Source of the DNA: VBDM01 sp035499735
GTDB taxonomy: Bacteria; Pseudomonadota; Gammaproteobacteria; Burkholderiales; SG8-39
Direction of reading: 5' to 3'
Assembly (NCBI GenBank): GCA_035499735.1
Contig: DATJYC010000062.1
Span: forward strand, 62,001 to 126,000
DNA: 64,000 bases
Below are positions 54,490 to 62,271 of this stretch, in pieces; position 1 is the first letter of the stretch, and each line of letters starts with the position of its first letter. Below the pieces are notes generated by a model, which worked only from the letters and a program-made list of their open reading frames with translations, ran no database searches and was not told where the DNA came from. Made by a program: the position numbers and the translations under genes.

Positions 54490-55845
54490 CTGGAGCACCT
54501 CCGACAGCTCGGCAAGTACCGGATCGGCGAGGTGATAGGCGCGAGCGCGCTCGCGACCGTCTACAAGGCGACCGACCCCGAGCCCCAGCGCACCGTCGCG
54601 CTGAAGATCCTGCGCAAGCAGGGTCTCGATCCCAGGATCACGGCGCTCGCGATCGCGAAGTTCAGGAACCAGCTGCTCGCGGCCGAGCGGCTCGCCCACC
54701 CCGGAATCGCAGACGTCTACGACAACGGCGAGGACGACAGGCTCGCCTGGCTCGCCATGGAGTACCTGGCGGGACGGGGCCTGCGCGACTTCCTCACGCT
54801 TCGCCTGCGCCTGGGGCTGAAGGACACGATCAGCATCATGAGCCAGCTCCTGGCGGCGCTCGACTTCGCGCATGCCAACGGCGTCGTTCACCGCGACGTC
54901 AGGCCCGCCAACATCGTCATGCTCCTCTCCGGTCGCCTCAAGCTCGCCGACTTCGGCATCGCGCTGATCGACACCTTCGACCTCGCGCAGGCGGGACCGG
55001 GCGCCGGGTCTCCGGCCTACATGTCCCCCGAGCAGCATTCGGGAATGGAGGCCGACAGGCGCAGCGACATTTTTTCCAGCGGCGTCGTGCTGTACGAGCT
55101 GCTCACGGGCCGCAAGCCGTTCCAGGGGCCTCCCGAAACCGTGGGCGAGAAGATCCGCAGCGACTCCTACCACCCCGCCTCGGAGCTCAACCCCAAGGGA
55201 TCGCCCCCCGCCCTGGACCCTGTGATCGCCCGAGCGCTCGCCAAGAATCCCGAGGATCGCTACCCCACCGCGCGGGATTTCGCGAGCGCCCTCGACGCCG
55301 CGTTCAAGGACTCGAGCGAGGGCCAGGGCTCCGCAGACGCCGACGATCCCGGCCGGACGCTGCGGCCGGGCGACGGCACGGTGCAGATCTCGGCGTCGCT
55401 GAGCCTCGGCGCGGAAGACCTGCGCGCGGTCGAGAAGCTGCTCACCCTGCGCATCGGGCCGGTGGCGAGGGTGCTGCTCAAGCAGTCCGCGAGGCTTGCG
55501 AGCGACGGCCCCGCGCTGGTGGGCATGCTCGCGAAGTACGTTCCGGCGGAGGCGGAGCGCAAGGCGTTCGTCGCGGCGGCGATGGAGAAGCTCCCCGCCG
55601 CCGCGTCTCCCGGCGCGGCGGACGACCCTTCGGTCCGGTTCCTGAGGAACCTGATCGATGGCCAGATTCTTGACACGGCGGCCGCGCGGCTCGCGCGCTA
55701 CCTCGGGCCGATCGCCAGGGTAATCGCGAAGAAGACGCCGGGGCGGCCGAGCGATCTCGGGGCCTACTACCGGCAGCTCGCCGAGCACATCCCCGACGCG
55801 GCCGACCGCGCCCGCTTCCTCAAGGACGCGGGGTACGGGAAATAG
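54490..55845 (+). CDS. Serine/threonine protein kinase, probable CTG start
   Basis: About 451 residues. The kinase begins LGKYRIGEVIG and needs the CTG at 54490 to include beta strand 1. The GTG at 54532 would remove it. The glycine loop is degenerate (GASALATV, residues 17-24). The ATP lysine is K39 (ALKI), the catalytic loop VHRDVRPAN has Arg where Lys is usual, DFG is at 154-156, and the activation loop ends SPAYMSPEQ. The C-terminal third carries two related helical repeats (LRIGPVARVLLKQSA and RYLGPIARVIAKKTP). Cytoplasmic, no membrane segment. It lies 19 bases after the heme-sensor gene. Confidence 0.85.
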   Translation: MEHLRQLGKYRIGEVIGASALATVYKATDPEPQRTVALKILRKQGLDPRITALAIAKFRNQLLAAERLAHPGIADVYDNGEDDRLAWLAMEYLAGRGLRDFLTLRLRLGLKDTISIMSQLLAALDFAHANGVVHRDVRPANIVMLLSGRLKLADFGIALIDTFDLAQAGPGAGSPAYMSPEQHSGMEADRRSDIFSSGVVLYELLTGRKPFQGPPETVGEKIRSDSYHPASELNPKGSPPALDPVIARALAKNPEDRYPTARDFASALDAAFKDSSEGQGSADADDPGRTLRPGDGTVQISASLSLGAEDLRAVEKLLTLRIGPVARVLLKQSARLASDGPALVGMLAKYVPAEAERKAFVAAAMEKLPAAASPGAADDPSVRFLRNLIDGQILDTAAARLARYLGPIARVIAKKTPGRPSDLGAYYRQLAEHIPDAADRARFLKDAGYGK

Positions 55846-56853
55846 CTAGGCCCTCAGCGTCGGGAGCAGCCTGAGCGCGTTGTCGCGCTCGATCGCGCGC
55901 AGCTCCTCGCCCTTGAAGAAAGCCGACAAGCCGCCGATCTCCTCGGCGCCGTCGCGGAAGGGGAAATCAGTTCCGAACAGGACCTGGGACGGAACGACGA
56001 TCTTCATGAGCGCCGCGAGCGCTCCCGAGTGGTTGCCCTGTGCCGTGTCGTAGTGGAATTTCTTCAGCTCGTGCATCACGCCTTCCGGCATCGCCTTCGC
56101 CGCCTTCTCTTTCATGTCGACCTCCTGCCGCACGAAGCGGGAAAGGAGGAACGGCATGGTCCCGCCCGAGTGCGAGAAGATCCACCGGATGTCCGGGTAG
56201 CGCGCCGCGGTCCCGCTGAACACGAGGCTCGCGATCGTGCGCGTGGTATCCGTGGCGTACTCGATGACCGCCGGCGGAACGTCGCTCTTGATGTTCCGGC
56301 AGCACTCGGGCGAGAGCGGGTGCGTGTAGACCACCGCTTTCCTCCGGTTGAGCTCCGTCCAGACGGGAGCGAAGGACGCGTCGCCGAGATACCTGTCCCC
56401 GTAGCTCGTCATCAGCCCGATGCCGTCCGCCCCGAGCGTGTCCAGGGCATGGGCGATCTCCTTGAGCGAGCCGTCCGTGTCGAGCAGCGGCAGCGTCGCG
56501 AAGCTCGCGAAGCGCCCCTTGTGGTCACGCACGAGCTGCGCGGCGTATTCGTTGGAGGTCCGCGCGATCCGCCGCCCTTTCTCGACGTCCGCGGTGGCGG
56601 CGCTCGGCTGGATCAGAGACAGCACCGACAGCGCGATGCCGCTCTGGTCCATGTCCTCGAGCGACATCTGCGGCGACCACTTGAAGATCGACCCCGCGCG
56701 CCGGCCGCCGGCTTCCTCGAGGTACCCGGGATAGCTGAGGTGATGATGCACGTCGATGCGGAAGGGCTTGGCCTGGGCGAAGAGCCCGCCCGGCAGCATC
56801 GCCGAAGCGCCGAGCGCGGAAAGGCCGCCGAGGAAATCACGGCGTGCGACCAT
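55846..56853 (-). CDS. Exported amidohydrolase family protein (amidohydrolase_2)
   Basis: 335 residues. The N-terminus MVARRDFLGGLSALGASAMLPGG is a Tat-type signal (RRDFL). The TIM-barrel amidohydrolase_2 domain has RIDVHHHLSYPG (metal HxH), YTHPLSPE, IFSHSGGTMPF and VLFGTDFPF (final metal Asp). These resemble ACMSD-like decarboxylases and related ring-cleavage enzymes. The substrate is unknown. A strong AAGGAGGTG ribosome-binding site precedes the ATG. It is divergent from a Bug binding protein and ends next to the kinase stop. Confidence 0.87.
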   Translation of the reverse strand: MVARRDFLGGLSALGASAMLPGGLFAQAKPFRIDVHHHLSYPGYLEEAGGRRAGSIFKWSPQMSLEDMDQSGIALSVLSLIQPSAATADVEKGRRIARTSNEYAAQLVRDHKGRFASFATLPLLDTDGSLKEIAHALDTLGADGIGLMTSYGDRYLGDASFAPVWTELNRRKAVVYTHPLSPECCRNIKSDVPPAVIEYATDTTRTIASLVFSGTAARYPDIRWIFSHSGGTMPFLLSRFVRQEVDMKEKAAKAMPEGVMHELKKFHYDTAQGNHSGALAALMKIVVPSQVLFGTDFPFRDGAEEIGGLSAFFKGEELRAIERDNALRLLPTLRA

Positions 56854-56918
56854 GCACCACCTCCTTCGTCGGATTCTCCCGAAAAGTATCCTATCATGGG
56901 GTCGGAGGCGGATCGCTT

Positions 56919-57896
56919 ATGAAAAATCCGTTGGTGCTTGCGGCACTCGCCGGCTTGATCCTTCCGATGCCCGCCTGGGCGCAGGATCCGGCGGCGACCT
57001 ACCCGAGCCGGCCGATCCGCGTCGTCGTTCCCTTCCCACCGGGCGGCGCCGCCGACGCGCTGCCCCGCATCGTGGGCGAGCGGCTCGCCGCGCGGTGGGG
57101 CCAGCCGGTCGTCGTCGAGAACCGCGCCGGCGCGAGCGGATCGATCGGCGCTGAAGCCGTGTGGCGCGCCGAGCCCGACGGCTACACGCTGCTCTCGACG
57201 CCGCCCGCGCCGCTGGTGATCAATCCGAGCCTCTACGCGAAGCTGCCGTACGATCCCGCGCAGCTCGTCCCGGTGTGCGTGATCGCGGCGATACCCAGCG
57301 TGCTCCTCGTCAACGCCGCCAAGGTTCCCGCGACCACGCTGCAGGATTTCGTTGCGCTGGTGCGCGCCAACCCTGACAGGTTCAACTACGCGTCGCAGGG
57401 GACGACGACCGTCTCGTTCCTCACTACCGAGATGTTCAAGGCCGCGGCAGGCGGCCTGCGCATCACTCACGTGCCCTACAAGGGGACCGGGCCGGGCCTC
57501 GCGGCGCTGCTCGCGGGCGAGGTGGAGGTCATGTTCGACAACCTGGGGGTAACCGTGCAGCACGTGCGCTCGGGGAGGCTCAGGGCGCTCGCGGTCGGCA
57601 GCGAGCGGCGCGCGCCCGCGCTCCCCGACGTGCCGGCGATGGCGGAGTTCTATCCCGGCTTCACCTCGGTCGCGTGGTTCAGCGTGTCGGCGCCGCCGAA
57701 GACACCCGCTGGCATCGCCGAGAAGCTCTCGCGCGCGATCGCCGAGGCGCTGAAGGAGCCGTCGGTCGCGGACCGCCTTGCCGACCTGTCGGCCGAAGCG
57801 ATAGGCAGCACCCCGGCGGAGATGACGGCGCTCATGAAAGCGGACGCGGAGCGCTGGCGCGCGGTGATCCGCGCAGCGGGCGTGAAGGCCGACTAG
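56919..57896 (+). CDS. Tripartite tricarboxylate transporter substrate-binding protein (Bug)
   Basis: 325 residues with a signal peptide (LVLAALAGLILPMPAWAQ). Bug hallmarks are YPSRPIRVVVPFPPGGAAD, VENRAGASGSIGAEAV, AEPDGYTLL, THVPYKGTGP and EVMFDNLG. It binds a carboxylate in the periplasm. No TctA or TctB membrane genes are in the window, as is common for the expanded Bug family of Burkholderiales. GGAGGCGG lies before the ATG. It is divergent from the amidohydrolase gene, which hints that they handle the same compound. Confidence 0.93.
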   Translation: MKNPLVLAALAGLILPMPAWAQDPAATYPSRPIRVVVPFPPGGAADALPRIVGERLAARWGQPVVVENRAGASGSIGAEAVWRAEPDGYTLLSTPPAPLVINPSLYAKLPYDPAQLVPVCVIAAIPSVLLVNAAKVPATTLQDFVALVRANPDRFNYASQGTTTVSFLTTEMFKAAAGGLRITHVPYKGTGPGLAALLAGEVEVMFDNLGVTVQHVRSGRLRALAVGSERRAPALPDVPAMAEFYPGFTSVAWFSVSAPPKTPAGIAEKLSRAIAEALKEPSVADRLADLSAEAIGSTPAEMTALMKADAERWRAVIRAAGVKAD

Positions 57897-57905
57897 CGGC
57901 GCCCG

Positions 57906-58439
57906 CTACCGGTAGAAGACGTGCCCGCCGATCCGCGCGAGCGGCTTCTTGGTCTTCGCCCAGTCGGGCTTGACGTAGGTGGCGTGAAAGAACATTGCGC
58001 CGTCGAGCACCGAAGGCTCGCGGCCGTAGTAGACGGCCTCGGCGATCTCCCAGGCCTGCATCCATTGCTCTCCTGCAGGCGGCGGGAGCGAGTCGAACTC
58101 GGTCCAGGAGAAGGCGCTGACGTAGCGCTTGCGCAGCGGATCCCAGTTCTTCTGGTAGACGACGCCGCAGACTGTGCCCGGGTACCGGCCCGAGGCCCTG
58201 CGGTTCATGGTCACTTCCGCCACCGCGTGCTGCCCCTTCACGGGCTCGCCGCGAGCCTCGAAGTAGATGTTGCGCGCGAGGCACGCCAGATTGCGCCGAT
58301 CGTCCTGCCGCGCGTAGGCGGCGCGCAGGGCGAATACGAAGGCCCCTCCGATCAGGACCAGGACAGCTACAAAGACCAGCGGCTCCTTGTCCGCAAGGGT
58401 CCAAGACAGTCGCAAGTTGTTGAGAAATCTAGAAACCAT
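57906..58439 (-). CDS. SleB-type cell wall hydrolase
   Basis: 177 residues: an N-terminal membrane anchor (LVFVAVLVLIGGAFVFALRAAYA), then a Hydrolase_2/SleB domain with CLARNIYFEARGEPVKGQHAVAEVTMNR (catalytic Glu in YFEARGE) and AMFFHATYVKPDW. Such proteins cut peptidoglycan as lytic transglycosylase-like enzymes. In a non-sporulating bacterium the role is probably wall remodelling. It converges with the Bug gene, nine bases apart. Confidence 0.88.
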   Translation of the reverse strand: MVSRFLNNLRLSWTLADKEPLVFVAVLVLIGGAFVFALRAAYARQDDRRNLACLARNIYFEARGEPVKGQHAVAEVTMNRRASGRYPGTVCGVVYQKNWDPLRKRYVSAFSWTEFDSLPPPAGEQWMQAWEIAEAVYYGREPSVLDGAMFFHATYVKPDWAKTKKPLARIGGHVFYR

Positions 58440-58605
58440 GGGACCTCAATTCTCATCGAAGCCCGATTCTGGACCCTCCCGAACCCGCAAGTCCCGTGCC
58501 CGGCGGGCCCTGCCTCGACCCCGGACCCGACACCCCGTCTAGGTTACACGAGCGCGGGCGCCGGGGCAGGCGGGCTTTTGGAGCCCCCTGTGAAGTAGTT
58601 AATAA

Positions 58606-58621
58606 AAAGTCCTGTGACTTT
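58606..58621. promoter_or_regulatory. Inverted repeat upstream of the parA-like gene
   Basis: AAAGTC-CTGT-GACTTT is a perfect 6+4+6 inverted repeat in the only AT-rich part of the 226-base interval between the SleB-type gene and the parA-like gene. It is followed by TTGGCATACT, which may hold a -10 box. Possible autoregulatory site; no clear -35 is seen. The rest of the interval shows nothing else I can identify. Confidence 0.3.
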
Positions 58622-58665
58622 GGCATACTCTCTTCTCCCGCGGGAGGCGCGGAACGGGGGAGACA

Positions 58666-59424
58666 ATGAACACCACGCTGGTCATCAATCCCAAAGGCGG
58701 CTCGGGCAAGACCACCGTCGCGACCAACCTTGCCAGCTATTACGCCTCGCGCGAGGTCCCGGCGACGATTCTCGATTACGATCCCCAAGGCTCGAGCCTC
58801 AACTGGCTGCGCCTTCGCGACCGCTCGGGAACCCGGCTTCACGGGGCCAACGCCGCCCCCCAGAAAGGGGCTCGCATACGCGGCATCGAGATGCACGTTC
58901 CCCCGGATACGCGCCAGCTGCTGGTCGACGCACCTGCCGGGGCCTCGGGCCTGCTGCTGCAGGAAATGCTCGCGCGCGCGAACAACATCGTCATTCCCGT
59001 CGCACCGTCCGCGTTCGACATCTACGCCACGGCGAATTTCGTGAAGGAGCTGCTGCTCGTCGGCTGCATCCGCTCGCGCGGCATCAGGCTGGCCGTCGTG
59101 GCGAATCGCGTGCGCAGCTCGGCGCCGGTCTACCGCCCGCTCGAGCGTTTCCTGGGCTCGCTCAGCCTGCCCTTCCTCACGCGCCTCACCGACTCTGAGG
59201 TGTACCTGAGGGCCGCGGAGTCCGGGTTCGGCGTCTTCGAGATGAGCGACGCCGTCCCCGAGCGCGAAGAGTTCATGCCGATCATCGAGTGGGTCGGCGG
59301 ACAGCGCGCGCCCGAAACCGCACCCGAGAGGAAAGTGGTCGACCTCGCGCAGCCCCGCTGGACCGATAGGATCCACGTCCCGTTCGGCCGCCAGGGCCTG
59401 TCTACCGTCGGCGGTCCGAGCTAG
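58666..59424 (+). CDS. Orphan ParA-family ATPase
   Basis: 252 residues. The deviant Walker A is NPKGGSGKTT (residues 8-17), with DYDPQGSS (motif A') and LLVDAPAG (Walker B). A Lys at position 10 and one at 15 mark the ParA/MinD superfamily. No parB lies beside it and the chromosomal parAB context (gidA/B) is absent, so it is more likely to position a cellular cargo than to segregate the chromosome. The cargo is unknown. A GGGGGAGACA ribosome-binding site precedes the ATG. Confidence 0.9.
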   Translation: MNTTLVINPKGGSGKTTVATNLASYYASREVPATILDYDPQGSSLNWLRLRDRSGTRLHGANAAPQKGARIRGIEMHVPPDTRQLLVDAPAGASGLLLQEMLARANNIVIPVAPSAFDIYATANFVKELLLVGCIRSRGIRLAVVANRVRSSAPVYRPLERFLGSLSLPFLTRLTDSEVYLRAAESGFGVFEMSDAVPEREEFMPIIEWVGGQRAPETAPERKVVDLAQPRWTDRIHVPFGRQGLSTVGGPS

Positions 59425-59482
59425 CCTCGCAAATCCCCGGCAGCTCCGCCACGCTCCTGGCCAGGTGCGCGTGCGGCTGCGA

Positions 59483-59953
59483 TCAGATGGGGATCGCGAG
59501 CAGCGTGTCGACGGCTCGGCTGTCGAGCACCACTATCCTTTCCTCGAAAAGCGCGCCGGAGGCGTCCAGGCGGATCCGGTCCAGGCAGCGTCCGCTCGCG
59601 AACAGCGCGGACTCGCCGGTGCGCATGACGCGCACGATCTGGAAGCTCGAGGTCGCCTTCGCCGTGCGCGCGTCGACGCGCTCGACCAGGACCGCCGACA
59701 CGGCGTGCCGGTAGCGTTGCGCCTCGTAGATGTTGGCGTGGCGCAGCGCGGAGACGCGGTCGCGCAGCATCGCGCGCGAGTCGGCGTAGATGATGGGGAG
59801 CGGCAGCCCGCGCTCGAGGTTCTCCGCGGTCGTGATCCGATAGCGTCCGTTCTCCGCGAAGAACTCCGGCCATTCCTCGAGGCGGTCGTCGTCGAGCGCG
59901 TGGGCGTAGCGAGCGAGCAGATTCTCTACCGCGAGCTGGAGTTCGATGTCCAT
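59483..59953 (-). CDS. Aromatic ring-hydroxylating dioxygenase, small (beta) subunit
   Basis: 156 residues of the SnoaL-like/NTF2-like beta-subunit family: VENLLARYAHALDDDRLEEWPEFFAENGRYRI and RHANIYEAQRYRHAVSAVLV are characteristic. It is structural, supporting the catalytic alpha subunit encoded 76 bases upstream in the same orientation. A repeat element separates the two genes. Ferredoxin and reductase components are not in the window. Confidence 0.9.
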   Translation of the reverse strand: MDIELQLAVENLLARYAHALDDDRLEEWPEFFAENGRYRITTAENLERGLPLPIIYADSRAMLRDRVSALRHANIYEAQRYRHAVSAVLVERVDARTAKATSSFQIVRVMRTGESALFASGRCLDRIRLDASGALFEERIVVLDSRAVDTLLAIPI

Positions 59954-59961
59954 TCGTGCCA

Positions 59962-60027
59962 GTCATTCCGAGCGCAAAGCGCGAGGAATCTCCTTAGGGT
60001 AGGATCCCTCGTTGCGCTCGGGATGAC
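59962..60027. repeat. REP-like imperfect inverted repeat between dioxygenase genes
   Basis: A 66-base element begins GTCATTCCGAGCGCAA and ends TTGCGCTCGGGATGAC. Its arms can fold into a long imperfect hairpin around GGAATCTCC...GGATCC. The GTCATTCCGAGCG/GGATGAC pattern is that of dispersed extragenic palindromes found in many bacterial genomes. Only one copy is in the window. It may dampen transcription or stabilise mRNA between the alpha and beta subunit genes. Confidence 0.7.
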
Positions 60028-60029
60028 GC

Positions 60030-61259
60030 CTATAAGTCCATCTGCCTGCGGTACTGCTGCCACAGACCGCGCACCGAGGTCTCGGTGATGCGCGACTCGT
60101 TCGACTCCACGCTCCTGCCGCCCATCTCCACGACCGAGGCGTGCGCGGCCGCGCCCTGCACGCCGCGCTGCACAAACCCCGTCGCCGCCCCGTCCTCGAG
60201 CGAGATGTAGCCCGAGGGCCCGACGAGATTCGCCTGCTTCATGCGCCGCTCGGTCATCCGGTCGTCGTCGCTCGCATAGCCGAACGCCGTCCACACCAGC
60301 TCGGTCCTGCCCGGACCCTTGGGGAGAACCTGGCGGACGGCGAGCGAGTTCATGATCTGCTGCAGCACGAAGCCCGGGAACACGGTGAGGATCTGCAGCG
60401 TGATCCCGTCGCCGAACTCGTCCACCGACTCGAGCATCTGCGGCGCCTCGAGGCGGTAGCCGCCCGAGACCGAGCGCATCCCCGCGCGCTCGTACTCGTC
60501 GCCGCCCGCGTCGGTCTTCATCATCGTGAAGCTGACGTGGCTGCCCCCGTCCCCGCCCACGATCACCCCGCCCTTCTGCTCGAGGCGGTTGAGCCGGAAC
60601 GTGGAGAAGAACAGATGCAGCAGGCTCGCGTGGTAGGTGTCCTTCACGTTCTCGAAGTAGAGCTTCCAGTTGCTGTGCAGTATCTGACTGTAGCCGCCCA
60701 GGACGCGCACCGGCTCCTTCATCACGCGCCGGATCCTCGCCGCGACCTCCGCGCCGACGTAGCGCTCGAAAGGCGGAGTCTCCTCCGACAGGGTCGCGAA
60801 CACGAGGCCGCAGAACGCCGTCACGCGCAGCTTCCGCGGCGCCTGGCTCTCGGGCCGGGCGTCCTCGGGCATGCCGCCCTGCCCCCTGATGCCGCGCCGG
60901 AACGCGATGCCGGTGAGATTGCCGCGCAGGTCGTAGGTCCAGTTGTGGTAGACGCAGGCGATCTCTCTTGCGCTGCCGCGGTCCTTGAGGCACAGGAGCG
61001 CGCCGCGGTGCGCGCAGCGGTTCTCGAAGCAGTTGAGCGCGCCCGTCTCGTCGCGCGCCATCACGACCGGCATCTCGCCGACGAAGGTCGTCTTGAAGTC
61101 GCCCACGTTCGGCAGCTCGGCCTCGAGCCCGAGAAAGTTCCAGGTCGCGCCGCGGTAGAGGCGCTCCTGCTCGCGCGCATAGATGCGCTCGTCCTGGTAG
61201 ACCCAGTAGGGAACCCGGGCAAGCCCTTCAACGGGCCAGGTGCGCGAATCGGTGGACAT
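60030..61259 (-). CDS. Aromatic ring-hydroxylating dioxygenase, large (alpha) subunit
   Basis: 409 residues. The Rieske cluster is C82-A-H84 and C102-V-Y-H105 (CXH-X17-CXXH), and the mononuclear iron site is ENVKDTYHASLLH (D207, H210, H215). The sequence resembles the salicylate/anthranilate hydroxylase-type group of Rieske oxygenases. The exact aromatic substrate cannot be named. The ATG at 61259 is preceded by the divergent control region with the second Bug gene, suggesting an uptake-plus-oxidation unit. Confidence 0.92.
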   Translation of the reverse strand: MSTDSRTWPVEGLARVPYWVYQDERIYAREQERLYRGATWNFLGLEAELPNVGDFKTTFVGEMPVVMARDETGALNCFENRCAHRGALLCLKDRGSAREIACVYHNWTYDLRGNLTGIAFRRGIRGQGGMPEDARPESQAPRKLRVTAFCGLVFATLSEETPPFERYVGAEVAARIRRVMKEPVRVLGGYSQILHSNWKLYFENVKDTYHASLLHLFFSTFRLNRLEQKGGVIVGGDGGSHVSFTMMKTDAGGDEYERAGMRSVSGGYRLEAPQMLESVDEFGDGITLQILTVFPGFVLQQIMNSLAVRQVLPKGPGRTELVWTAFGYASDDDRMTERRMKQANLVGPSGYISLEDGAATGFVQRGVQGAAAHASVVEMGGRSVESNESRITETSVRGLWQQYRRQMDL

Positions 61260-61273
61260 GGTTCGACCGGCGG

Positions 61274-61291
61274 ATTCTAACACCGTAGAAT
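61274..61291. promoter_or_regulatory. Palindromic divergent -10 region between dioxygenase and Bug genes
   Basis: ATTCTA-N6-TAGAAT is a perfect inverted repeat in the 54-base divergent interval. Each arm reads TAGAAT in the direction of the gene it faces, a good -10 hexamer, so back-to-back promoters may overlap here. The -35 boxes are weak. Confidence 0.4.
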
Positions 61292-61313
61292 GTCCCGAAG
61301 ACCGGGAGAAACA

Positions 61314-62270
61314 ATGACTTGCCGACCGCTTCTCGCTGCCGCGTCCGCGATGATCCTCACGTTCGCGCACGCCCAGGACTATCCGGCGAGGCCGATCAGG
61401 ATCGTCGTGCCCTACCCCGCGGGCGGAAGCGCCGACCTGGTGCCGCGCGCGGTGGTGGACCGGCTCCGCACGAAATGGGGACAGGCGGTGCTGGTGGAGA
61501 ACCGGCCCGGCGCCGGCGGCAACCTCGGCGCTGAATCCGTCTACCGCGCGGAGCCCGACGGCTACACGCTCCTCGCGACTCCGCCGGGACCGCTGGTCGT
61601 CAACCACAACCTCTACCGCAGCCTCGCGTTCGACCCGTCGAAATTCGTCCCCGTGAGCGTTCTCGCCGAGATCCCCAACGTGCTTCTCGTCAATCCGAAG
61701 ATGCAGGTGTACCGCGTCAAGGACCTCATCGACTACGCCAAGGCGAACCCCGACAAGCTCAACTACGGCTCGCAGGGCAGCGGCTCGACCTCGCACCTGA
61801 CCGCCGAGCTGTTCAAGTCCACGGCCGGCGTGAAGATCACGCACGTTCCCTACAAGGGGTCGGCACCCGCGATGGCCGCGCTGCTCGCGGGGGAGATCGA
61901 CCTCATGTTCGACAACCTAGGCGTGACGCTCCCGCAGGTGAAGGCCGGGAAGCTGCGGGCGCTCGCAGTGTGCAGCGAGAGCCGCGTGGCGTCGCTGCCA
62001 GGCGTGGCGGCGATGTCGGAGGTGCTCCCGGGCTTCGTCTCGTCGACCTGGGTCGGTGTCGTCGCGCCGCCGAACACGCCCCCGGCGATCGCCGAGAAGC
62101 TGTCGTCGGCGCTCGACGAGGCCGTCCGCTCTCCCGAGGTCGCCGCGCGCCTCGCCGCGCTCTCCGCCGAGGCGGTCGGCGGAACGCCCGCGCGGATGGC
62201 GGCTTTCATGGAGCTCGAGGAGCGGCGCTGGAAGCTCGTCATCGAGTCCGCCAACGTGAAGGCGGACTGA
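61314..62270 (+). CDS. Second tripartite tricarboxylate transporter substrate-binding protein (Bug)
   Basis: 318 residues: signal peptide ending FAHAQD, then YPARPIRIVVPYPAGGSADLVPR, VENRPGAGGNLGAESVYRAEPDGYTLL, ITHVPYKGSAPAM and DLMFDNLGVTLPQ. It is a clear paralogue of the Bug protein at 56919. It is followed after one base by a pdxA-like gene and then a panB-like gene, so it starts a catabolic operon whose ligand is probably a carboxylic acid. GGGAG precedes the ATG. Confidence 0.93.
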   Translation: MTCRPLLAAASAMILTFAHAQDYPARPIRIVVPYPAGGSADLVPRAVVDRLRTKWGQAVLVENRPGAGGNLGAESVYRAEPDGYTLLATPPGPLVVNHNLYRSLAFDPSKFVPVSVLAEIPNVLLVNPKMQVYRVKDLIDYAKANPDKLNYGSQGSGSTSHLTAELFKSTAGVKITHVPYKGSAPAMAALLAGEIDLMFDNLGVTLPQVKAGKLRALAVCSESRVASLPGVAAMSEVLPGFVSSTWVGVVAPPNTPPAIAEKLSSALDEAVRSPEVAARLAALSAEAVGGTPARMAAFMELEERRWKLVIESANVKAD

Positions 62271-62271
62271 G

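Noticed and set aside
58616..58640. Sigma-54 promoter before the parA-like gene (TTGGCAT)
   Set aside because: The -24-like TGGC is present but no GC element with TTGC follows at the required spacing.
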